64,000 nt of DNA from Gammaproteobacteria bacterium (GTDB taxonomy: Bacteria > Pseudomonadota > Gammaproteobacteria > Steroidobacterales > GCA-2729495): assembly GCA_016874095.1 (NCBI GenBank), contig VGVH01000005.1, positions 62,001-126,000 of the forward strand, given 5' to 3'. Position 1 is the first letter of the stretch; the number at the start of each line of letters is the position of its first letter. The notes beneath the pieces were generated by a model. That model was not told where the DNA came from. It saw only the letters and a program-made list of their open reading frames with translations, and ran no database searches. Position numbers and translations under genes: made by a program. Shown piece by piece: positions 17,424-26,085 of this stretch.

Positions 17424-17725
17424 GCACGACCGGACTGCAATACCTTCTGGACCTCGAGAGCGTTCTCGAGCAACGCAAGGGCGCCAGCACCGAGCAGAGC
17501 TACACCGCGAAGCTCTATCGCGCCGGGCCCTCGCGCATCGCGCAGAAAGTCGGCGAGGAGGCCGTTGAACTGGCGCTCGCGTCCATTGCCGGCGATCGCG
17601 GGCGCATCCTGGCCGAGTCGGCCGACCTGATGTACCACCTGCTCGTGCTGCTGCGCTCGCACGACATTCGCCTGGCCGAAGTCGCGCAGGAGCTGTCGCA
17701 GCGCCAGCGTGAAGTCCCGGTCTAG
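17420..17725 (+). CDS. hisE: Phosphoribosyl-ATP pyrophosphatase
   Basis: HisE hydrolyses phosphoribosyl-ATP to phosphoribosyl-AMP, the second step. The 101-residue all-helical protein has the MazG-like signature [12 protein letters not shown] and [11 protein letters not shown]. It overlaps hisF by four bases. In many gammaproteobacteria HisE is fused behind the cyclohydrolase HisI; here only the HisE domain exists and no hisI is in the window. The stop codon lies in a CTAG that also contains the stop of the opposite lysC-lysA gene. Confidence 0.95.
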   Translation: MSTTGLQYLLDLESVLEQRKGASTEQSYTAKLYRAGPSRIAQKVGEEAVELALASIAGDRGRILAESADLMYHLLVLLRSHDIRLAEVAQELSQRQREVPV

Positions 17726-20352
17726 ATCGCGAACTCGGCGGCCGGCTCCCGCAGGTTGTAACGCGAGCTCATCACGAAGCCGTAGGCGCCGGCGTTGCCG
17801 ATAGCCAGCACGTCGCCTGGCTGACAGACCGGCAGCAGCCGGTCGGTTCCCAGCTTGTCCCCGGACTCGCAGTTCGGACCGACGATGTTCACGACCTCGG
17901 TTGCCGGCTCGCCCCAGCGCGACAGGTTCGCGATCTCATGGTATGCGCCGTACAGAGCCGGCCGGATCAGCGAGTTCATGCCGGTGCTGACACCGACATA
18001 CTGGATGTCGCCTTTGCCTTTGAGCTGGGTGACCGACGTCACCAATACGCCGGCTTCGGCGATGACGTAGCGACCCGGCTCCAGCCACAGCTCGTAAGCG
18101 GGAAAAGCGGCGCGGATTTCATCGAGGCCCGCGCTCAGCGCCTCGAGATCCAGTGCCCTGCCGCCGCGCTTCTCCGGGACACCGAGTCCACCGCCCAGGT
18201 CAAGGTAACGGAGCTGCGGGAACCCGCCGGCGATCTCGCCCAGGATCGCCGCGACGCTGCGCCAGTTGTCAGGCTGCAGGATACCGCTGCCCGTGTGCGC
18301 ATGCAGTCCGACGATGCGTACACCGTGCTGCTCCGCCAGCGCGCACGCCTCGGCCAGTTCGAACAGGGGTATGCCGAATTTCGAGTGGGCACCGGCTGTG
18401 CGCACGTGCTCGTGATGACCATGGCCGTGCCCGGTATCGATACGCAGGAAGATTTCGCGCCCCGTAAACAGGCTGCCCCACTCCCGCAGGACGAAGACGT
18501 TGTCCAGCGTGAGCCAGACGCCCTTGTCCAGTCCATGCTCATAGTCGGCCCGCGGGGCGAAGTTGGGTGTGTAGAGGATCTGGCGCGGATCGAGATCGGG
18601 GAACAAACCGAGTACGCGGTCGATTTCTCCCGGTGAGACGCATTCGAAGCCAAGCCCGGCCTCGTGCACTGCGCGCAGTACCTCAGGGTTGCTGTTCGCT
18701 TTCATTGCATACAGGGCACGGCTGACGCCGCGTATGGCCCTTACCCTGGCGGCTGCCGCACGCACCGAAGCGAGGTCGTACACGTAGGCCGAGCCGTGTG
18801 TGGTTGCCAGTCCGATGAGTTCGTTCCGCCGCCGCGCCCACCACGGCTCCGCCAGGGGCGCTGCCTTGGGCAGCGTCTGCCGCAATTCTTCCCATGTCGG
18901 CCCGAACAGACTGTCCCGGCTGCCCGGCTGGATGAGCAGTTCATGCATGGCCTGGATCGTGCGGCGCGACTGGCCCTCCCCCACCACGAGGCTCAGATTG
19001 AGATCGCTTGCAGCCTGGCTCACCAGATGCACCGGCAACTCATCGAAGAGGTCGAATACCGGCCCGATTTCGTGCAGCACGGAACGTATCCGTTGGCCTA
19101 CGAGGCTCACGACTTCGACGTTTTCGATGATCTCGACCCGGCACAGTGGCGCCAGCGCGCGGCGCAACGCTTCGAGCACGACGGCATCGATCGCATTAGC
19201 GCCTGGATCAAGGGTCACAGTGACGTTGGTCTCGGAGGTCGAGACGAGGTCGATCGAGAGCCCCGCATCGCTGAAGCAGCGAAACGCGTCCGCCAGGAAT
19301 CCCACCTGCTGCCACATGCCTGGCGTCTCCATCGACACCAGCGTGACGCCCGTTCGCCCCGATATCGCCTTGACACGTGGCGCGTCGCCGCCGCCATCGC
19401 GTGTCACCAGTGTTCCCGCGAGCGTCGGCTGCGTCGTATCCTTGATCCGCAGGGGAATGCCGTGACGGCGCACCGGCGCTATGCAGCGGGGATGCAGTAC
19501 CGAGCCGCCGGTCGAGGCGATCTCCTGGGCTTCTGCGTAACTCAACGTCCGCAGCAGACGGGCACCCTGGACCGAGCGTGGATTCGCCGAGAACATGCCC
19601 GGCACGTCCGTCCAGATTTCGAGACCGCGGGCCTGCAGCTTCCCCGCGAAATAGGCGCCAGAGGTGTCCGAGCCTCCGCGGCCAAGTATCACTGTATCCC
19701 GGGCGGCGTTGCTGGCAATGAAACCCTGCGTCAGCACGACGCCCTGTAGTCGGCGGCAACGGTCCTGCAGGGCGGGGTCCGCGTCGAACTCACAACTGGC
19801 GTTGATGTAGCGCATGCGCTCGCTGGTGTTCGGCAGATCTATGCTGGTGAGGATCTCTCGCGCGTCCAGCAGCGTGGTCGTGACCCCCTGGTCGCGCAGC
19901 CATGCTGCGCCCATGGCGGTCGCCATGAGTTCCCCCATGGCCATGCCGCGAGCGTGGGCTCGGGGGGTGACTTCGCCCAGCAGCTGGATACCCGCAAGCA
20001 ACTGCTCCAGTTCACCCAGACGTGGACCGACGAGTGCTGGCCCATCGATGGCAAGTGCCGCGGCAAGGCTCATGTGCGCCTCGACGACCGCCTCGTACGG
20101 TCGGCGGTAATTGCCGCCCGGCGCCGCGATGATCGCCTCCAGTATGCGGTTCGACACGCCGGCGAGCGCGGAATGGACAACGAATGGCCGGTAACCGGCT
20201 GCGATGCGCTCGCTGATCAAGTCGCGTATCACGGCCCAGTTGCGGGCGCTCGATACGCTCGTTCCGCCGAACTTCATGACCAGCCATGGCGCCGATTCGA
20301 CCGTGCCGCGTCGACTCTGATTCGGAAAACTGTCTGGGTCGAGTGTCTGCAT
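17722..20352 (-). CDS. lysAC: Bifunctional aspartate kinase / diaminopimelate decarboxylase
   Basis: This 876-residue fusion joins the first and last enzymes of lysine synthesis. The N-terminal aspartokinase begins at about residue 25 with VMKFGGTSVSSARNW and includes GRGGSDTSGAYFAGKLQA. ACT-type regulatory repeats follow (about 320-480: ISGRTGVTLVSMETPGMW, VSLVGQRIR). The C-terminal PLP decarboxylase carries its lysine at Lys551 in LYAMKANSNPEVL, with LHAHTGSGI, LDLGGGLG and CESGDKLG further on. The same fusion is known from Xanthomonas and Xylella. The single polypeptide should bring ACT-based feedback and both activities under one promoter. It is downstream of ilvD and behind an attenuator-like structure. 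Confidence 0.95.
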   Translation of the reverse strand: MQTLDPDSFPNQSRRGTVESAPWLVMKFGGTSVSSARNWAVIRDLISERIAAGYRPFVVHSALAGVSNRILEAIIAAPGGNYRRPYEAVVEAHMSLAAALAIDGPALVGPRLGELEQLLAGIQLLGEVTPRAHARGMAMGELMATAMGAAWLRDQGVTTTLLDAREILTSIDLPNTSERMRYINASCEFDADPALQDRCRRLQGVVLTQGFIASNAARDTVILGRGGSDTSGAYFAGKLQARGLEIWTDVPGMFSANPRSVQGARLLRTLSYAEAQEIASTGGSVLHPRCIAPVRRHGIPLRIKDTTQPTLAGTLVTRDGGGDAPRVKAISGRTGVTLVSMETPGMWQQVGFLADAFRCFSDAGLSIDLVSTSETNVTVTLDPGANAIDAVVLEALRRALAPLCRVEIIENVEVVSLVGQRIRSVLHEIGPVFDLFDELPVHLVSQAASDLNLSLVVGEGQSRRTIQAMHELLIQPGSRDSLFGPTWEELRQTLPKAAPLAEPWWARRRNELIGLATTHGSAYVYDLASVRAAAARVRAIRGVSRALYAMKANSNPEVLRAVHEAGLGFECVSPGEIDRVLGLFPDLDPRQILYTPNFAPRADYEHGLDKGVWLTLDNVFVLREWGSLFTGREIFLRIDTGHGHGHHEHVRTAGAHSKFGIPLFELAEACALAEQHGVRIVGLHAHTGSGILQPDNWRSVAAILGEIAGGFPQLRYLDLGGGLGVPEKRGGRALDLEALSAGLDEIRAAFPAYELWLEPGRYVIAEAGVLVTSVTQLKGKGDIQYVGVSTGMNSLIRPALYGAYHEIANLSRWGEPATEVVNIVGPNCESGDKLGTDRLLPVCQPGDVLAIGNAGAYGFVMSSRYNLREPAAEFAI

Positions 20353-20408
20353 GGGACAAGTCCTGCGCTGCTTCAGCGCGCGTTGTGTCGTGGTCCGGAA
20401 CCGGCAAT

Positions 20409-20440
20409 AAAAAGCCCGCGCCGGTCGTGCCGTTGCGGGC
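20409..20440 (-). terminator. Intrinsic terminator between ilvD and lysC-lysA
   Basis: On the minus strand GCCCGC (20440-20435) pairs with GCGGGC (20419-20414), followed by five T residues. It is 56 bases before the lysC-lysA ATG and about 150 bases after the ilvD stop. Its ascending arm is perfectly complementary over 11 bases to an upstream segment (20501-20491), which suggests an attenuator and not just an operon end. Confidence 0.75.
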
Positions 20441-20501
20441 CTTGGTGCTGGTGACTGTTGTCGCCCGGGGCCGCTGCCTGGTCAGACGCTCCCGCAACGG
20501 C
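20435..20501 (-). promoter_or_regulatory. Antiterminator pairing upstream of lysC-lysA
   Basis: GCCGTTGCGGG (20501-20491, minus strand) is an exact reverse complement of CCCGCAACGGC, which begins at 20439 and forms the ascending arm of the terminator. The resulting 11-bp antiterminator excludes the terminator stem. The first arm lies inside a short open frame with two lysine codons about 20 bases upstream. Regulation by lysine (or threonine) supply is inferred. Confidence 0.55.
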
Positions 20502-20559
20502 GAGCATCGGCCCCGCTGGACTTTCGCTTGAGCGCAGATTGGCTGGTGACCACGTTCAT
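20482..20559 (-). CDS. Candidate leader peptide of the lysC-lysA attenuator
   Basis: A 25-codon frame runs from ATG 20559 to TGA 20484-20482. It contains SALKRKSS, with lysine codons at 20529-20527 and 20523-20521. A ribosome paused there would leave the antiterminator arm (20501-20491) free, while one reaching the stop would cover it, so the geometry suits ribosome-mediated attenuation. Against this, no clear ribosome-binding site precedes the ATG and two lysine codons is few. An overlapping frame from TTG 20497 is threonine-rich (TTVTSTKARNGTTGAG) but has no stop before the terminator. Confidence 0.35.
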   Translation of the reverse strand: MNVVTSQSALKRKSSGADARRCGSV

Positions 20560-20593
20560 GGGGCCGGCAGTTAAGCGGAAGGCTCTGCCGGGG

Positions 20594-22285
20594 TCAAGTG
20601 CCGGTCGTGACGGCACCCTCGGATGCCGAACTGACCAGGCGGGCGTATTTCGTCAGCACGCCGCTCAGGGTGTCTTTCGCCGGAGGCTGCCAGGCGCGGC
20701 GGCGGTTACTCATCGCTTCCTCGCTCACGTCGATATCGATCGTTCGCGCCTGTGCATCGATCGTGATCGTGTCGCCTTCCTCGACCAGCGCCAGCGGGCC
20801 GCCCACCGCCGCTTCGGGCGTCACGTGACCCACGACGAAGCCATGGCTGCCGCCGGAGAAGCGCCCATCGGTGATGAGCGCCACTTTGTCGCCGAGCCCT
20901 CGGCCCATGATCGCCGAAGTGGGACTCAGCATTTCGCGCATGCCCGGCCCGCCCTTCGGCCCTTCGTAGCGGATGACCACGACGTCGCCTGCCGTGACCT
21001 TGCCCGCAAGAATCGCGGCCTGGGCATCCTCTTCCGACCCGAAGACGCGGGCGGAGCCACGGAAGCGAAGCCCCTCCTTGCCCGTGATCTTGGCGACGGC
21101 GCCTTCCGGCGCCAGGTTGCCATAAAGCACGATTAGGTGACTGTCCTTCTTGAGCGGCTGGTCGATGCTGCGCACGATGTCCTGCTTGGCCGGATACGGT
21201 TCGACTGCAGCCAGGTTGTCGGCCAGTGTCCGACCGGTAACCGTGAGGCAGGCACCGTGCAACAGGCCTGCATGAAGCAGCGTCTTCATCAGTGGCTGGA
21301 TGCCGCCGATGGCAATCAGCTCCGACATCGCATAGCGGCCGCTCGGCCGCAGGTCGGCCAGCACGGGCACGCGCGCGCCAATGCGGGTGAAGTCGTCGAG
21401 CGTCAGCGCCACGCGCGCCTCCCGCGCGGCTGCCAGCAGATGCAACACTGCGTTGGTCGAGCCACCCAGCGCAATGACCACGGTGATCGCGTTCTCGAAG
21501 GCCTCGCGACTCAGTATGTCCGATGGCCGGATCCCGCTGCGAACGAGATCGACGACCGCAGCGCCGGCGCGCCTGCAGTCCTCGATCTTGCTGGCCGATA
21601 TGGCGTCCTGTGCGGAACTGTTCGGCAACGACAGCCCCAGCGCCTCGATTGCCGACGCCATGGTATTTGCCGTGTACATCCCGCCGCAGGAGCCCGGCCC
21701 GGGAATGGCAGTCCGCTCGACCTCGAGCAGGCCGGCTTCGCTGAGCTTGCCGGCCGCAACGGCACCGACGGCCTCGAACACCGACACGATATCCCGTCGC
21801 TCCTTGCCCGGCTGGATAGTCCCGCCGTAGACGAACACCGAGGGGCGATTCAGCCGTGCCATGGCCATGACACAGGCGGGCATATTCTTGTCGCAACCGC
21901 CGATGGCGACGAATCCGTCGAAGCCCTCGCCGGCGACGACCGTCTCTATGGAGTCTGCGATCACCTCGCGGGACACGAGCGAATAGCGCATGCCCGGCGT
22001 ACCCATCGATATCCCGTCGGACACCGTGATCGTATTGAACAGGACCGCCTTGCCACCGGCCGCATCCGCACCGGCGGCAGCTTCGCGGGCGAGTCGGTCG
22101 ATGTGCATGTTGCAGGGTGTAACCATGCTCCAGGTCGACGCGATGCCGATCTGGCTCTTGGTGAAATCGGCTTCGGTGAACCCGACGGCGCGCAGCATGG
22201 CCCGGCTTGGCGCCTGGCTGACGCCATCCACCACGACCGACGAATGGGCGCGGGGGTCGGCGGGTCTGCGGCGATCACTGCTCAT
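20594..22285 (-). CDS. ilvD: Dihydroxy-acid dehydratase
   Basis: IlvD dehydrates dihydroxy acids to 2-oxoisovalerate and 2-oxo-3-methylvalerate, precursors of Val, Leu and Ile. The 563-residue protein has iron-sulfur ligands at Cys58 (TPCNMH), Cys131 ([10 protein letters not shown]) and Cys200 ([14 protein letters not shown]). [15 protein letters not shown] near the C-terminus is a family signature. ATG 22285 is preferred because the family alignment starts at about SSVVVDG; an in-frame ATG at 22321 is possible. It supplies the LeuA substrate, linking it to the leu operon elsewhere in the window. It follows the FAD-dehydrogenase gene on the same strand by 40 bases. Confidence 0.96.
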   Translation of the reverse strand: MSSDRRRPADPRAHSSVVVDGVSQAPSRAMLRAVGFTEADFTKSQIGIASTWSMVTPCNMHIDRLAREAAAGADAAGGKAVLFNTITVSDGISMGTPGMRYSLVSREVIADSIETVVAGEGFDGFVAIGGCDKNMPACVMAMARLNRPSVFVYGGTIQPGKERRDIVSVFEAVGAVAAGKLSEAGLLEVERTAIPGPGSCGGMYTANTMASAIEALGLSLPNSSAQDAISASKIEDCRRAGAAVVDLVRSGIRPSDILSREAFENAITVVIALGGSTNAVLHLLAAAREARVALTLDDFTRIGARVPVLADLRPSGRYAMSELIAIGGIQPLMKTLLHAGLLHGACLTVTGRTLADNLAAVEPYPAKQDIVRSIDQPLKKDSHLIVLYGNLAPEGAVAKITGKEGLRFRGSARVFGSEEDAQAAILAGKVTAGDVVVIRYEGPKGGPGMREMLSPTSAIMGRGLGDKVALITDGRFSGGSHGFVVGHVTPEAAVGGPLALVEEGDTITIDAQARTIDIDVSEEAMSNRRRAWQPPAKDTLSGVLTKYARLVSSASEGAVTTGT

Positions 22286-22325
22286 CGAACGGCCCCGAAA
22301 AAAGAGGCGCAAGTCTAACATCCGG

Positions 22326-23768
22326 TTACCGGTCCCAGTTGCCGACGACCTTGCCCGGATTCATGAGGTTGGCCGGATCCAGCGCTCTCTTGATTCGCCT
22401 CATCAGGTCGAGTTCGACGCCACCCCGATAGCGCTCGAGCTCGGCGGTTTTCAGGAGCCCGATGCCGTGCTCAGCGCTGAAAGTCCCGCCCAGCGCGGCA
22501 ACGACATCGTTCACGGCAGCGGTCACGGGCTGCCACAGCTGGAGAAACGCCGCAGCGTCCATGTCCGCCGGCTGGCTGACGTTGAAGTGGATGTTGCCGT
22601 CCCCGACGTGACCGAAGGCGACGATCCTCGCTGCAGGCACGATCTCGAGGACCCGCGCCGAAGCATCGCGGATCAGTGACGGGACGCTGGCGACAGGTAC
22701 GGCAACGTCGTTCTTGATGCTGGCACCGATCCGCTTCTGGGCATCAGACACGTGATGGCGCAGGTTCCAGAAAGCCTGGCGCTGCGCTTCGCTGCTGGCA
22801 GTGGAGCCGTCCTCGACAATGCCACGCTCCATCTGGGTCGCCAGGAACTCGGTGAGGCGCCGCTCGATCTCGGCTGCAGAATCCGGACCGCTGGCCTCGA
22901 CGAGCAGGTACCAGGGATGCGCGCGGTCCAGCGGATCGCGACTGCCCGGCAAGGTCTGCAGCGCCAGGTCGAGAGCAAACCGACTCAGCAGCTCGAAGGC
23001 TGACAGCCGATCGCCGATCGCCTCGCGAGCAGCCGCGAGCAAAGCAAGAGCCGAGTCGGGATCCGGCACCGCCACGAAGGCTGTTGCGCTACCGCGCGGC
23101 CGCGGGAACAGCCGGCAGGTTGCCGCGGTAATGAAGCCCAGGGTGCCCTCGGCCCCCAGGAACAATTCACGCAACGAATAACCTGCGTTGTCCTTGCGCA
23201 GACCACGAAGGCCATCGAAAACACGCCCGTCCGGCAACACGACTTCGAGACCGAGGACGAGATCACGCGCACTGCCATAGCGGAGCACCGCGGTGCCGCC
23301 CGCATTGGTCGAGAGGTTGCCACCGAGCTGGCAACTGCCCTCGGCCGCCAGGCTCAGTGGGAACAGCCGGTCGGACTGCTCCGCTGCGGCCTGCAGTTGC
23401 GCCAGTACGCAGCCGGCCTCGGCGGTGATGGTGTCCCCGGCAGTGTCTACATGCCTGATGCGGTTCAGTCGCTGTGCCGACAGCACGACTTCCGGTCGCG
23501 ACGCGGAGCTTTGCGCCACGGCTCCGCCGACCAACCCGGTGTTGCCACCCTGCGGGACCATCGATATGCCTTCACGGGCGCAGAGCGATACGGCTGCCGA
23601 AGCCGCTGCGGTCGTGGCCGGCAAGAGGATCAACTCGGCTGCGCCGCGGTACAGCCCGCGCGACTCGGAAAGGTAGGTACCCATGCGGTCCGGATCGGCG
23701 ATGACGCCACCGGGCCCGAGCAATCGCTCGATTTCGCGAAACAATCCGGCTGTCAGGCGCGAGGACAT
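22326..23768 (-). CDS. FAD-binding 2-hydroxyacid dehydrogenase (GlcD/D2HGDH type)
   Basis: This 480-residue flavoprotein has an N-terminal FAD-binding_4 domain ([15 protein letters not shown], about residues 76-90; [23 protein letters not shown]). A C-terminal oxidase domain carries [12 protein letters not shown] and the terminal motif EHGIGLLK. The family includes D-lactate, glycolate and D-2-hydroxyglutarate dehydrogenases, and the exact substrate cannot be told from sequence alone. Oxidation of D-2-hydroxyglutarate, a SerA by-product, is an attractive option because serA is in the same window, but this is inference. ATG 23768 has AAGGGA upstream. It is divergent from the cyclase-like gene. 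Confidence 0.88.
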   Translation of the reverse strand: MSSRLTAGLFREIERLLGPGGVIADPDRMGTYLSESRGLYRGAAELILLPATTAAASAAVSLCAREGISMVPQGGNTGLVGGAVAQSSASRPEVVLSAQRLNRIRHVDTAGDTITAEAGCVLAQLQAAAEQSDRLFPLSLAAEGSCQLGGNLSTNAGGTAVLRYGSARDLVLGLEVVLPDGRVFDGLRGLRKDNAGYSLRELFLGAEGTLGFITAATCRLFPRPRGSATAFVAVPDPDSALALLAAAREAIGDRLSAFELLSRFALDLALQTLPGSRDPLDRAHPWYLLVEASGPDSAAEIERRLTEFLATQMERGIVEDGSTASSEAQRQAFWNLRHHVSDAQKRIGASIKNDVAVPVASVPSLIRDASARVLEIVPAARIVAFGHVGDGNIHFNVSQPADMDAAAFLQLWQPVTAAVNDVVAALGGTFSAEHGIGLLKTAELERYRGGVELDLMRRIKRALDPANLMNPGKVVGNWDR

Positions 23769-23879
23769 AATCCCTTGGGAGTCGCCGCGGCGCCTTGCGG
23801 CCTGACGCAGCGATGCAGTACGGTGGCACCGGTGCGCGATGGTAGCAGGCAGACCAGCCGGTCGCCGATACGGGTTGTC

Positions 23880-25127
23880 ATGGATCACGCGAGTCGCAGC
23901 GAGCCCACCACGCCGTCGGTCGCGTGGAGCGACCCATTGGCCGAAGTCTCGGCGAGCCTCGATATTCGGACGCGAGGCAATCTTCTCGACCTCGATCGCC
24001 AGTTGCACCGCCACTGGGCGCTTGGCCGGAACCTCATCCTCGCCTGGTGCCCTTCGCCCGAAGGCCTGACCGTACTGGTTGTCCCCCATTACGCCCTGGC
24101 GGGCTACAGCGCGTCGCTGTCTGGCGATGGTGACAGGGACCGGGAGACATTCGTTTCAGCCCTGCTGGCGGGATCCAGGCAGTTCTCGCCTCACCAGTTG
24201 CTCACTGCCGCAAGATTGCTGGGCACGGAGCCTGTCATTCTTGCCTTGCGGCAGCCTGCAGCGGGCAACGATGCGGAAGGGAAACTCATCGACCGGCTCG
24301 TCCGCCGCTACGGCGTCAGTTATGTGCCAAGCCGCGCCGTTGCGCTGTTCGATATCGTCGGCTTTGGGTTGCTGCGTCCGTTCGAGCAGATGACCCAGCT
24401 GAACAGCCTCGCGCATTCGCTCAATTCGGCGCACAGCAAGATGCTCGGCAGCCAGCTGAAGGTGAATTTCTCGCGTTCGACGACCGGCGACGGCTTCTAT
24501 ATCTGGAACCGCGATCTCGGCATCGAGGCCAACACCAGTCTGTACCACCTGATGCACCTGGTTTTGGCTGACAATGCGATCGCGCGAGCGAAGGGACGCG
24601 CCCGAACTGTGCCCATGCTGCGGGCCTGCTTTCATGTTGGCGCCTGTTACGAGTTTCACCACGCCGAAGGCCTGAACCCGACGCTCTACAGCCAGATAGT
24701 CGGCGACGTAACCATCGAACTGGCCCGCATGATCGAGCGGGCGCTTCCCGGGCAGATTTTAGTCGGCGATTTCGAGACCGATGAGTCTGCCGTGGCGGAG
24801 GCGCGCGGCAGGATCGATACCGTCCAGTTCATCGACCGTGCCAGGCTGAAGCTCGCGCAGCTGAGCGGTCTCGAGTTGTCGGGCGAAGCGATCGAATCCA
24901 TCAAGTGCTACCTTACCGGCAGGCCCTGCGCCGACGGCAGTTTCACGATCCGCAAACTTTCGATCAGCGACAAGCACGGGCTGACACACAGCGTGTTCAA
25001 TGCCAAGGTCAACATTTACCGCCGGTCGGCGGACCCTATCCTCCTCGGGATCGAGGATCGCGGCCTGCGCGCCGACGAAGCACCGCTGGTGACGACCAGT
25101 CATATCGTCCGCCCGGGCGGACACTGA
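23880..25127 (+). CDS. Orphan protein with degenerate class III nucleotide cyclase-like domain
   Basis: This 415-residue protein has no clear overall family. Residues 1-145 form an unrecognised N-terminal domain. From about 152, ALFDIVGFGLLRPFEQM resembles the first metal-binding motif of class III adenylate/guanylate cyclases (Asp158), and TTGDGFYIW (Asp204) resembles the second. The usual base-recognising lysine before that GD is serine here. In the segment GDVTIELARM (275-284) the transition-state asparagine is replaced, although the arginine is kept. It may therefore be a non-canonical cyclase or a cyclase-like sensor. No signal peptide or membrane helix is visible. It is a single gene between two divergent or convergent neighbours. 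Confidence 0.7.
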   Translation: MDHASRSEPTTPSVAWSDPLAEVSASLDIRTRGNLLDLDRQLHRHWALGRNLILAWCPSPEGLTVLVVPHYALAGYSASLSGDGDRDRETFVSALLAGSRQFSPHQLLTAARLLGTEPVILALRQPAAGNDAEGKLIDRLVRRYGVSYVPSRAVALFDIVGFGLLRPFEQMTQLNSLAHSLNSAHSKMLGSQLKVNFSRSTTGDGFYIWNRDLGIEANTSLYHLMHLVLADNAIARAKGRARTVPMLRACFHVGACYEFHHAEGLNPTLYSQIVGDVTIELARMIERALPGQILVGDFETDESAVAEARGRIDTVQFIDRARLKLAQLSGLELSGEAIESIKCYLTGRPCADGSFTIRKLSISDKHGLTHSVFNAKVNIYRRSADPILLGIEDRGLRADEAPLVTTSHIVRPGGH

Positions 25128-25161
25128 TCCACCGCGCAGCCGTGCCGGGCTGATCTGAGCG

Positions 25162-25188
25162 TCAGCGACGGCGTTTTTTCTTAGCCAT
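25162..25188 (-). CDS. Possible 8-residue basic microprotein downstream of tRNA-Pro
   Basis: A tiny frame encodes MAKKKRRR and stops at TGA. It has a strong ribosome-binding site (GGGGAG, six bases before the ATG) and lies 24 bases after the tRNA-Pro gene on the same strand. Such a short frame can occur by chance. The good ribosome-binding site and extreme base composition are the only support. Confidence 0.25.
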   Translation of the reverse strand: MAKKKRRR

Positions 25189-25212
25189 CGCGTGCTCCCC
25201 GGGATGAGCAAG

Positions 25213-25289
25213 TGGTCGGGGCGACAGGATTTGAACCTGCGACCCCCTGCACCCCATGCAGGTGCGCTACCAGGCTGCGCCACGCCCCG
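25213..25289 (-). tRNA. tRNA-Pro (anticodon GGG)
   Basis: The minus-strand sequence folds into a complete cloverleaf. Acceptor CGGGGCG pairs with CGCCCCG, the D stem is GCGC/GCGC, and the anticodon stem CCTGC/GCAGG encloses loop ATGGGGT (anticodon GGG). The T loop is TTCAAAT and the terminal CCA is encoded. It reads CCC and CCT proline codons. It follows the pheST-ihfA-merR genes, a placement common in gammaproteobacteria. Confidence 0.97.
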
Positions 25290-25417
25290 ATCGTTCGGTC
25301 TTGCAAGCGGGAAACCAGGATCGACGGCTGACGGGTCGCACAGCGCTGTGCTGCCCGCGATGCCGGGGGTTCGACCCGTGAGTGGAAATCATAGCGCAGT
25401 CGGGCTGCGCCCGGGGA

Positions 25418-25774
25418 TCAGCGCCGGAGGATTTTCAGGATCTCCTCGAGTTCCATGCGCAGTTGCCGGACGATCTGCTGGCTCTGGGAGATGTCGGTCT
25501 TGGCTTCCTCGCCCGTGAGTCGATGACGGGCCCCGCCGATCGTGAAACCCTCGCCGTAGAGAAGGCTGCGGATCTGCCGGATGACGATGACATCCTGGCG
25601 CTGGTAGTAACGACGATTGCCACGTCGCTTGACGGGTTTCAGCTGGGGGAACTCCTGCTCCCAGTAACGAAGTACATGCGGCTTGACCGCACAGAGCTCA
25701 CTCACTTCCCCGATCGTGAAATAGCGTTTCCCGGGAATTGGCGGAAGTTCGTCGTTATTTCCCGGTTCCAGCAT
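25418..25774 (-). CDS. MerR-family transcriptional regulator
   Basis: This 118-residue MerR-type regulator carries a helix-turn-helix at the N-terminus (about residues 18-60: [28 protein letters not shown]). [26 protein letters not shown] is the wing and linker, followed by a C-terminal helix. It lacks the cysteine pattern of metal-sensing MerR proteins. Its start overlaps the end of ihfA by 20 bases, so it is probably co-translated with it. This small MerR protein behind ihfA is widespread in gammaproteobacteria; its target is generally unknown. Confidence 0.88.
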   Translation of the reverse strand: MLEPGNNDELPPIPGKRYFTIGEVSELCAVKPHVLRYWEQEFPQLKPVKRRGNRRYYQRQDVIVIRQIRSLLYGEGFTIGGARHRLTGEEAKTDISQSQQIVRQLRMELEEILKILRR

Positions 25775-26054
25775 AGGCCTCCACTCGGGCTTTCAGTTTT
25801 TGTCCGGGACGAAAAGTCACCACACGGCGAGCCGTAATGGGAATCTCTTCGCCGGTTTTTGGATTGCGGCCTGGTCGGGTGCTTTTGTCGCGGAGATCGA
25901 AGTTGCCGAATCCGGACAGCTTCACCTGCTCCCCGCTGGACAGCGACGAGCGCAGGTCTTCGAAGAAGATGTCGACGAGTTCGCGAGCCTCTCGCTTGTT
26001 CAGCCCCAGTTCGTTGAACAGGGACTCCGCCATTTCTGCTTTGGTAAGCGCCAT
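25755..26054 (-). CDS. ihfA: Integration host factor alpha subunit
   Basis: IhfA pairs with IhfB (39186-39488 in this window) to bend DNA at specific sites. The 99-residue DNABII-family protein begins [23 protein letters not shown]. It has the DNA-wrapping arm [26 protein letters not shown], including the Arg-Pro-Gly-Arg-Asn-Pro intercalating tip. It lies 31 bases downstream of pheT, the classical pheS-pheT-ihfA order. Confidence 0.96.
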   Translation of the reverse strand: MALTKAEMAESLFNELGLNKREARELVDIFFEDLRSSLSSGEQVKLSGFGNFDLRDKSTRPGRNPKTGEEIPITARRVVTFRPGQKLKARVEAYAGTGK

Positions 26055-26085
26055 GATCGAAATTCTCGCGCGAGTGTCCCCTGGC

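Noticed and set aside
20012-20497. Threonine-rich open frame from TTG 20497 as a thr-type leader peptide
   Set aside because: It has no stop before the terminator and reads through it into the lysC-lysA region. It starts with TTG without a ribosome-binding site. It is kept only as an alternative in the attenuator finding.
20353-20593. Lysine riboswitch upstream of lysC-lysA
   Set aside because: The interval lacks the recognisable lysine-box core, and the visible pairing is a simple antiterminator/terminator pair.
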